This document shows, in pieces, positions 1 through 5,069 of a DNA stretch of 5,069 bases. The notes under the pieces were generated by a model. That model saw only the letters and a program-made list of their open reading frames with translations. It was not told the origin of the DNA and searched no databases. Within the stretch, counting starts at the first letter, position 1; every line of letters begins with the position of its first letter. The translations under genes and the position numbers were made by a program. The DNA is from Candidatus Omnitrophota bacterium (lineage in GTDB: Bacteria > Omnitrophota > Gorgyraeia > Gygaellales > Profunditerraquicolaceae): positions 1 to 5,069 of the forward strand of contig JAQUMS010000126.1 in the NCBI GenBank assembly GCA_028717985.1, in the 5' to 3' direction.

Positions 1-10
1 CTTTAGCCAT
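1..10 (-). CDS. Possible start of the next operon gene (first three codons only)
   Basis: On the minus strand an ATG at 10..8 opens the frame ATG GCT AAA (Met-Ala-Lys) and would overlap the cdaA end by 8 nt. The same strand is packed with overlapping or nearly abutting genes, and many genomes have another gene directly after cdaA. The only purine stretch upstream, CGGAA, sits too close to be a good ribosome site. With three codons visible nothing can be said of the product, and the ATG may be fortuitous. Confidence 0.2.
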
Positions 11-782
11 TTCCGTGATTCAAAAATTCTTTGACCTTAGCCGCTAATTCTTCGCGGCTTAGATCTTTATAAAGTTTAGATTGATACACCAGGGACATAT
101 CCTGTCTTTCTTCTGAAACAACCAGGATAACCGCGTCGCTTTCTTCGCTCAAACCCAAAGCCGCTCTATGCCGTGTGCCGAACATTCTGCTCAAGCCGAA
201 ATTCTCTGAAAGGGGAAACAAGCAAGCCGCCGACATGATCCGGCCGTTTTGAATAATCAGCCCCCCGTCATGCAACGGATTATTAGGAGTAAAAATTGCC
301 TGAATAAGCTCCGAGGAAACTTTGCCGTCTATCGAGACTCCGTTTTCCATGATAGTATTCAACGGAACTTTATTTTCAATGGCAATCAGCGCGCCATGTT
401 TATCTTTGGCGAGATTTTCAGCCGCTTTCACGACTTGCTGGATAATATACTCCAACTCTTCTTCTTTCAAGATGGTGCCGAACAAATGCCTTTGTCCAAG
501 CCGGGCAAGGCCCTGGCGGATTTCAGGATGAAAGATAATCAGGATAGCGATAATCGAAATACCAAAGAGCTTTGTCAACAACCAGTCCAATGTCCCAAAA
601 CCGACCATCTGAAAGAAAAAAAACGCCGCTAAAAGGATTATGACTCCCCGTAACACATTAATGGCGCGCGTACCTTCCAAAAAGAGCAAAACATGATAAA
701 TAACAAACCATAGAACAATAATTTCTACGATCGGACGCCAGCCGGTAATAGGGAATATTTCAAGAATCGTATTTATCATCAT
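3..782 (-). CDS. cdaA: Membrane diadenylate cyclase CdaA (DisA_N domain)
   Basis: CdaA-type enzymes condense two ATP into cyclic di-AMP, a second messenger that in well-studied bacteria controls potassium and osmolyte transport and cell-wall homeostasis. The 259-residue protein has three predicted N-terminal membrane helices (about 18-36, 42-62, 66-85), the junction FHPEIRQGLARLGQ (84-97), then a cytoplasmic DAC domain. Visible motifs are GALIAIE (130-136), NNPLHDGGLII (167-177) with the expected catalytic D172, and GTRHRAALG (202-210) with the RHR nucleotide-binding motif. The usual DGA motif reads DGG here. Length is close to Bacillus CdaA (about 270), and the domain is complete. The start is either of two adjacent ATGs (782 or 779); the first makes an ATGA overlap with the folP stop. 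The protein ends two bases from the window edge, so a downstream cdaR/ybbR or glmM partner, common in other genomes, cannot be seen. Confidence 0.95.
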   Translation of the reverse strand: MMINTILEIFPITGWRPIVEIIVLWFVIYHVLLFLEGTRAINVLRGVIILLAAFFFFQMVGFGTLDWLLTKLFGISIIAILIIFHPEIRQGLARLGQRHLFGTILKEEELEYIIQQVVKAAENLAKDKHGALIAIENKVPLNTIMENGVSIDGKVSSELIQAIFTPNNPLHDGGLIIQNGRIMSAACLFPLSENFGLSRMFGTRHRAALGLSEESDAVILVVSEERQDMSLVYQSKLYKDLSREELAAKVKEFLNHGNG

Positions 783-1981
783 CCAGCCTTCATCACCGCG
801 TCGCTTACCGCGAGCGCTTCGGAGATCCGCTTTACGTTATGAACCCGCACAATACTCGCACCGTTCAACGAAGCCGCCACGCACACGGCAGCCGTGCCTT
901 CATCCCGTTCCTGAGGCGCTTTTTTTAATATTTCGCCGATAAACACTTTACGGGACGGACCAATCAATACTGGTTTTCCAAGTGCCCGTAATTCAGGAAG
1001 TTTCTGAAAAATCTCTCTATTATGCTGAAATGTTTTCCCAAATCCGATACCCGGATCAATTATAATTTTATCCGGAGCGATCCCGCCGCTTTCCGCCCTC
1101 TGTATCGCGGCGGAGAAAAACGCCAAAATTTCGTCCATCACAGATTGATACGACGGGCTCTTCTGCATTGTCCGAGGATCACCCTGCATATGCATAATAA
1201 CTACACCGGCTTTATACCGGGCGGCTATTTTGATCATCCGGTCGCTCTTTAATCCGGAAATATCATTAATAATCACCGCTCCGTTATCAAGAGCCTGCAA
1301 AGCAACTTCCGGTTTGCGGGTATCAATAGATAGAGGAACCTTTATTCTTTTTGACAGCAATTTAATAATCGGTATTGTCCTGAATAACTCTTCCCGCAGA
1401 GAAACCGGCTTTGCTCCCGGGCGAGTTGACTCTCCCCCTATATCTATAATATCCGCGCCGTCCCGTTCCAGGGTTTGTATCGCGTCCGCGATCGTATCAA
1501 AACAATTTCCTTTCAAAGAAAAACCGTCGCCGCTGAAAGAATCGGGCGTTACATTCGCGATTCCCATAATCGCGGTCCGATTCTCTAGAGCAATCGGAGA
1601 AAAACCTTCAAAACGAAGTTTAAAAGAACTCTCACGGGAATGCGCGATCAAACGGGATAATTCATCCCCAATCTTATTGAGGCCGAACGGCTGTTTTTGT
1701 AATTTTTCCCTCAGGCGTAAAAATTGAGAAACAGTCCCTATCAAAATACAATCGGTTTTTTTAACTTTTCCCGTCAAAACTGCCCTGGGCAACGCCGCGT
1801 CACCGCCCAAAGACAACATTTCCTGCTTTAATATAGTAGCCGCGATACACGTTATGCCGTTAAGGCGGATCAGGCGCGGCAAAGCCTTTAACAACATAAT
1901 GTCGATTCCGCAGGGATCAACTTTGAGCTCATGAAAAACAGCCCTGAGTTCTTTTTCTCCCGAAAGATGAAGAATTCTCAT
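779..1981 (-). CDS. folP: Dihydropteroate synthase with N-terminal extension
   Basis: Dihydropteroate synthase joins 6-hydroxymethyl-7,8-dihydropterin diphosphate to p-aminobenzoate to give 7,8-dihydropteroate in folate synthesis, in the cytoplasm; it is the sulfonamide target. The TIM-barrel catalytic part begins near residue 125 and has the family motifs in order: NVTPDSFS (143-150), DIGGESTRPGA (180-190), SIDTRKPEVA (218-227), NDISG (239-243), VIMHMQGDPR (261-270), DPGIGFGKT (309-317), GPSRK (341-345) and RVHNV (379-383). At 400 residues it is about 120 longer than E. coli FolP. The extra N-terminal region contains ILKQEMLSLGGDAA (50-63), a segment I recall from other long bacterial versions. 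The ATG at 1981 has no clear Shine-Dalgarno and lies 5 nt after the ftsH stop, so translation is probably coupled. The 3' end overlaps cdaA. Confidence 0.96.
   Translation of the reverse strand: MRILHLSGEKELRAVFHELKVDPCGIDIMLLKALPRLIRLNGITCIAATILKQEMLSLGGDAALPRAVLTGKVKKTDCILIGTVSQFLRLREKLQKQPFGLNKIGDELSRLIAHSRESSFKLRFEGFSPIALENRTAIMGIANVTPDSFSGDGFSLKGNCFDTIADAIQTLERDGADIIDIGGESTRPGAKPVSLREELFRTIPIIKLLSKRIKVPLSIDTRKPEVALQALDNGAVIINDISGLKSDRMIKIAARYKAGVVIMHMQGDPRTMQKSPSYQSVMDEILAFFSAAIQRAESGGIAPDKIIIDPGIGFGKTFQHNREIFQKLPELRALGKPVLIGPSRKVFIGEILKKAPQERDEGTAAVCVAASLNGASIVRVHNVKRISEALAVSDAVMKAG
787..791 (-). promoter_or_regulatory. Ribosome binding site for cdaA, inside the folP end
   Basis: GAAGG on the minus strand ends 4 nt before the ATG at 782 and 7 nt before the next ATG at 779. 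The longer spacing is nearer the usual optimum, so the second ATG may be the main start, shortening CdaA by one methionine. Either way the site lies in the last codons of folP, which fits coupled translation. Confidence 0.5.
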
Positions 1982-1986
1982 GTATT

Positions 1987-3852
1987 TCAGATTACGTCGT
2001 TTTTCTGTATCCCAAGAAGACGCTTAACTTCTTCGCCGTCCAATACTTCTTTATCCAATAAAGCGGCGGTAAGGATCTTAAGTTTATCTATATTCTGACC
2101 AAGAAGTTCCTTTGCCTGGATATATGTTTCGTCAATGATCCGCTTTACTTCCGTATCAATAATCCGCGCGGTCTCTTCACTGTAATTCCGCTCTTCCATG
2201 ATATCTTTTCCGAGAAAAACAAGGCCTTCTCGTTTTCCAAGGGTCATATTTCCCAAGGTATCGGACATCCCAAACTGGCAGACCATTTTCCTGGCCATTT
2301 GTGTCGCGTGTTCAAGATCGCTCTGCGCTCCGGTTGTAATTTCATGAAGATTAATTTCTTCCGAAGCTCTCCCCCCCAGCATCAATTCTATTTCACCCAA
2401 AAGCTCGCTTTTTAACCAATAATGCTTATCCTCCAAAGGCGGCGTAAAGGTATACCCTCCCGCCACGCCGCGGGGAATAATAGAAACTTTCTTTAAAGGA
2501 TTGACCTGAGGCAGTAAAAGGGAAATAAGCGCGTGCCCCGCTTCATGAATAGCGGTAATTTCTTTTTCTTTTTTTGAAATAATATGGCTTTTTTTCTCAG
2601 GCCCCATCAATACACGTTCAACCGATTTTTCGAAATCAATCATTTCAACGTGATCTTTGTCGTGCCTGGCCGCGAGCAACGCGGCCTCATTGCACAAATT
2701 CGCCAGATCGGCCCCGGAAAATCCCGGGGTTTGTGAAGCGGCAGATTTAAAATCAACCGAAGGAGCCAATTTTATTTTACGTGAATGAACTTTTAAGATT
2801 TCTTCCCTGCCTTTAATGTCAGGCAAATTAACAACTATATGCCGGTCAAACCTCCCCGGCCTCAATAAAGCCGGATCAAGAGTATCGGGACGATTAGTAG
2901 CCGCGATCAAAATCAATCCCTGGTCGGTGTTAAAGCCATCCATTTCAACCAGAAGCGCGTTAAGCGTCTGCTCCCGCTCGTCATGTCCGCCGCCGATCCC
3001 TGAAAAACGAAGCCTTCCCACAGCATCAATCTCATCTATAAAAATTATAGCGCCTTTTCCTGACACTTTAGACGCGCGCCTTCCCTGCTCAAATAAATCA
3101 CGGACGCGGCTCGCGCCGACTCCAACAAACATTTCCACGAAATCAGAACCCGATAAGCTGAAAAAAGGAACATTCGCTTCTCCAGCGACCGCGCGGGCGA
3201 TAAGAGTTTTTCCGCAACCCGGAGGGCCCACGAGCAAAACACCCTTAGGTATCTTCCCGCCTAAACGCTGAAACTTCTTGGGGTCCTTAAGGAATTCAAT
3301 GACTTCTTTCAACTCCTCTTTGGCTTCATCGACTCCCGCGACATCATTAAACGTTACTTTCTCTTTTGTTTTATCATTTTGCATATTCGGGCGGATCTTT
3401 CCAAACGTCATGATCTTATTGCCGATCTGTTCGCCCCGCGACATCATAAACCACCAGAAAAAGATAAGGAGAGCAACAGGCCCAAGATTCAGCAACAACG
3501 CGACCCAAAATGTTTTAAGAGGTTTCACCTCGAAATAACGCACATTTTCCCGTATTAATTTCAGTAATTCCTGGTCATTATCGGGGATGGTCAATTTGAA
3601 TTTTTTCCCGTCGGTAAATTCCCCCTGTAATTCAGTTTCCGTCTTAGTAAGTGTTTTAATGCTCTCAGGAGCTTCTTTTAAAATTTTATAAAACTGGCTG
3701 TACGGGATTTCCGTAGGAATACCTCCCATTGAAAAATTAGAAACACTTATCAAAAAATAGAACGCAAGCACCAGGAGTATCCATCCAAAAGGAAATCGTT
3801 TTAACACATTTTGATTATTCTTTTTATTTGATTTTTTATCGTTTGAGGTCAT
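1987..3852 (-). CDS. ftsH: ATP-dependent zinc metalloprotease FtsH
   Basis: A 621-residue, full-length FtsH: a hexameric inner-membrane AAA+ protease that extracts and degrades membrane proteins and some soluble regulators. A Lys/Asn-rich cytoplasmic tail (1-19) precedes transmembrane helix 1 (about 22-40), a periplasmic domain (about 41-112) and transmembrane helix 2 (about 114-137). The AAA+ domain has Walker A GPPGCGKT (209-216), pore loop MFVG (241-244), Walker B IIFIDEID (269-276) and the second region of homology, with likely arginine fingers R334 and R337 in RPGRFDR. The zinc site is HEAGH (436-440), with D512 in TGAQSD as the probable third ligand. All key residues are present, so it should be active. 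The ATG at 3852 fits the usual FtsH N-terminus; upstream is only a weak purine-rich GAGAAAAA rather than a strong Shine-Dalgarno. It is first in a tight operon, with folP starting 5 nt after its TGA. Confidence 0.98.
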   Translation of the reverse strand: MTSNDKKSNKKNNQNVLKRFPFGWILLVLAFYFLISVSNFSMGGIPTEIPYSQFYKILKEAPESIKTLTKTETELQGEFTDGKKFKLTIPDNDQELLKLIRENVRYFEVKPLKTFWVALLLNLGPVALLIFFWWFMMSRGEQIGNKIMTFGKIRPNMQNDKTKEKVTFNDVAGVDEAKEELKEVIEFLKDPKKFQRLGGKIPKGVLLVGPPGCGKTLIARAVAGEANVPFFSLSGSDFVEMFVGVGASRVRDLFEQGRRASKVSGKGAIIFIDEIDAVGRLRFSGIGGGHDEREQTLNALLVEMDGFNTDQGLILIAATNRPDTLDPALLRPGRFDRHIVVNLPDIKGREEILKVHSRKIKLAPSVDFKSAASQTPGFSGADLANLCNEAALLAARHDKDHVEMIDFEKSVERVLMGPEKKSHIISKKEKEITAIHEAGHALISLLLPQVNPLKKVSIIPRGVAGGYTFTPPLEDKHYWLKSELLGEIELMLGGRASEEINLHEITTGAQSDLEHATQMARKMVCQFGMSDTLGNMTLGKREGLVFLGKDIMEERNYSEETARIIDTEVKRIIDETYIQAKELLGQNIDKLKILTAALLDKEVLDGEEVKRLLGIQKNDVI

Positions 3853-3887
3853 TTTTTCTCGCTTTTGTTAGGTGATTTGAATTAAAT

Positions 3888-3916
3888 ATTATACCGTCTC
3901 ATTTTTGTGATTGCAA
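3888..3916 (-). promoter_or_regulatory. Sigma-70-type promoter for ftsH-folP-cdaA
   Basis: On the minus strand a -35 box TTGCAA (3911..3916) and a perfect -10 box TATAAT (3888..3893) are separated by exactly 17 bp. The start of transcription would fall near 3881, giving a 5' leader of about 28 nt before the ftsH ATG. It lies wholly within the secretin-ftsH gap. The -35 differs from TTGACA at two positions. No extended -10 TG is present. The position, spacing and -10 quality make this a convincing promoter, though it is untested. Confidence 0.72.
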
Positions 3917-3944
3917 GCGTTATTGTCCCGCAAAGGAAACCGCC

Positions 3945-5069
3945 TTATTCATACGCCAGCGTGAGGGAAAAAAATTCCGAATTCTTATTTAAAACCCGCG
4001 GGAACGGAGGAAACGGACTGGCATTTTTAAGAGCTGAGACTGAGGACAAAACAAGCTCTTTATTCGTCGAATTAACAATTACGGGCTCACCCACAAGCAC
4101 CCCATCTTTCGTAAGGCAAAATTGCATGCTGACACTGCCTTTCACCCCGTCAGGATGAGCAAAAAGCGCCAACGCCTTTACTTTATCATTGACCAGTTTA
4201 TAATATTCGACGGATGTTGCCGAAACAGCTTTATCCTGCCGAATGTTCTTTTCTCCGATTATTTTACCTTTATACATATCCAGGACCAGGCCGTCAGACG
4301 GCTTAAGCTGACTGAAATCAGTGATCGAGTCTTCTCCGGAAATTATATGAGGTGTCAGTAAAATCACTAACTCGGTGCTTTTCATCTCATCCGACGTACT
4401 CCTGAAAAAAAAGCCCGCGAGAGGAACATCACCGAGAAGAGGAATTTTCCGCACGCTTTTTGTCCGTTCGTCTTTTTTAAGGCCCCCGATTATGATAGTA
4501 ACCCCGTCTTTAACCATAACCGTCGTTTCGGTCTCAGACGTAGTGACAATAGGGATCTGAGTCACTTTCCCTTCCGAGATAATGTCCGTGCGTTCAGCGG
4601 AGCTGATTTCCGGTTTGATTTTCATAATTACAAATCCGTCTTTATTTATGGTGGGGGTAACATACAGTTTAATTCCGACGTCGACGAAATTAACGCTTTG
4701 GGACGTGACACTTGTATCCCCTGACTGGGAAGTGGCGGATGTAATAAATGCGTCTTTGGTCCCGACAAGAATTTTCGCTTCCTGATTATTGAGCGCCATA
4801 ATACGAGGGCTGGATAAAATTTTCGTATCGCCAATAGTGCGTAATAGGTCCAAAACAGCCTTATATTCCCCTTTTTCTTCCGGGGTTTTTGACGTAGTGC
4901 CGATAAAAAGCCGGTTGTCATTCGTCCCCAAAGGAAGAGAAGCGGTCGACCTGAAATTTTTGCGGATCCAGTAATCCCAATCAACTCCCATTTCAAACTT
5001 ATCCGACGGTTTGATCTCTACCACCTGTGAATCTATTAAAACCTGAGGGGTCTTTTCGTCAAACTCAGA
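3945..5069 (-). CDS. Secretin (type II/IV pilus-type outer-membrane channel), 5'-truncated, with TonB-like C-terminal domain
   Basis: The gene runs off the right edge. 374 residues plus a TAA stop are visible, and the frame stays open to base 5069, so the GTG at 5024 is an internal valine and not the start. The first visible residues include PQVLIDSQVVEI, the conserved entry into the secretin core after the periplasmic N domains. Numbering from the V at 5024, the core follows: ILSSPRIMALNNQEAKILVG (69-88), VNFVDVGIKLYVTPTINKDG (111-130), then the signature region DGVTIIIGGL (173-182), IPLLGDVPLAGFFF (194-207) and ELVILLTPHII (218-228). Secretins form oligomeric outer-membrane pores for type II secretion, type IV pili or related systems; the missing N domains would be needed to say which. 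The usual core ends near residue 230. About 130 further residues follow and end in a TonB/TolA-like module. The next gene, ftsH, is 92 bp downstream and has its own promoter. Secretin assignment is very secure; the specific system is unknown. Confidence 0.95.
   Translation of the reverse strand, partial: SEFDEKTPQVLIDSQVVEIKPSDKFEMGVDWDYWIRKNFRSTASLPLGTNDNRLFIGTTSKTPEEKGEYKAVLDLLRTIGDTKILSSPRIMALNNQEAKILVGTKDAFITSATSQSGDTSVTSQSVNFVDVGIKLYVTPTINKDGFVIMKIKPEISSAERTDIISEGKVTQIPIVTTSETETTVMVKDGVTIIIGGLKKDERTKSVRKIPLLGDVPLAGFFFRSTSDEMKSTELVILLTPHIISGEDSITDFSQLKPSDGLVLDMYKGKIIGEKNIRQDKAVSATSVEYYKLVNDKVKALALFAHPDGVKGSVSMQFCLTKDGVLVGEPVIVNSTNKELVLSSVSALKNASPFPPFPRVLNKNSEFFSLTLAYE
3948..4211 (-). other. 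TonB/TolA C-terminal-like domain fused to the secretin
   Basis: This segment is the last 88 or so residues of the secretin reading frame, after a linker of about 40 residues (4212..4337) that follows the LLTPHII end of the secretin core. It has the layout of TonB C-terminal domains: a leading helix with YYKLVNDKVKALALFAHP, a strand GSVSMQFCLTKDG, a second strand VGEPVIVNST, a helix LVLSSVSALKNA, the hallmark ASPFPPFP (335-342) and a closing strand FFSLTLAYE at the C-terminus. In TonB and TolA this domain lies in the periplasm and contacts outer-membrane partners. The match is by motif and order only; no profile search was possible. There is no stop or frameshift between the two modules. Confidence 0.8.

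Noticed and set aside
249..1727. Several open frames on the plus strand of 70-165 codons across cdaA and folP
   Set aside because: They are antisense to genes with full sets of family motifs, their translations are rich in Arg, Ser and Pro with no recognisable domain, and none has a convincing start context.
2712..2729. GC-rich inverted repeat CCCCGG/CCGGGG with a 6-nt loop, followed by TTT on the plus strand
   Set aside because: It lies in the middle of ftsH over the conserved TPGFSGADL codons, has only a 6-bp stem and a very short T run, and serves no gene end on the plus strand.
3045..3242. Minus-strand open frame of 65 codons inside ftsH
   Set aside because: It covers the AAA+ core in another frame, where the ftsH frame carries the Walker motifs; its sequence shows no domain.
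3876..3885. Imperfect AT-rich palindrome around the expected transcription start of ftsH
   Set aside because: Ten AT-rich bases with a mismatch are expected by chance in a promoter region; no second copy is seen to suggest an operator.
3911..3933. Possible hairpin TTGC...GCAA downstream of the secretin stop
   Set aside because: Only 4 bp can pair across a long loop, with no U-tract after it, and it overlaps the -35 box; not a terminator.
5022..5024. GTG as the start codon of the secretin gene
   Set aside because: The frame stays open to the window edge and the residues before it (PQVLIDSQ) belong to the conserved secretin core, so the gene begins beyond the window.

Overview
The window holds four bacterial protein genes, all on the minus strand. 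In transcription order they are: the 3' part of a secretin gene (cut by the right edge), ftsH, folP and cdaA. They fill nearly the whole window. The only real intergenic gap is 92 bp between the secretin and ftsH. I see no RNA genes, mobile elements, CRISPR arrays or long repeats. A secretin implies an outer membrane, so the host is diderm. A diderm that also carries a membrane c-di-AMP synthase, an N-terminally extended dihydropteroate synthase and an ftsH-folP-cdaA order resembles uncultured lineages such as Omnitrophota or other PVC-related or deltaproteobacterial-like groups. That placement is an impression from gene content, not a phylogenetic result.

Region 5069..3945: C-terminal part of a secretin, the outer-membrane channel family of type II secretion, type IV pili and related machines. 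After the canonical secretin core it continues into a C-terminal module that looks like the TonB/TolA C-terminal domain. This unusual fusion is the most interesting thing in the window.

Region 3944..3853: intergenic, with a very good sigma-70-type promoter (TTGCAA, 17 bp, TATAAT) pointing at ftsH. No convincing terminator for the secretin gene lies in the gap.

Region 3852..3: ftsH (membrane AAA+ zinc protease), folP (dihydropteroate synthase) and cdaA (diadenylate cyclase) are packed as one operon. There are 5 nt between ftsH and folP, a 4-nt ATGA overlap between folP and cdaA, and a possible further start codon overlapping the end of cdaA. The operon joins membrane-protein quality control, folate synthesis and c-di-AMP signalling (usually tied to osmotic and envelope homeostasis). 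The enzymes have separate substrates, so the clustering more likely reflects shared expression than one pathway.
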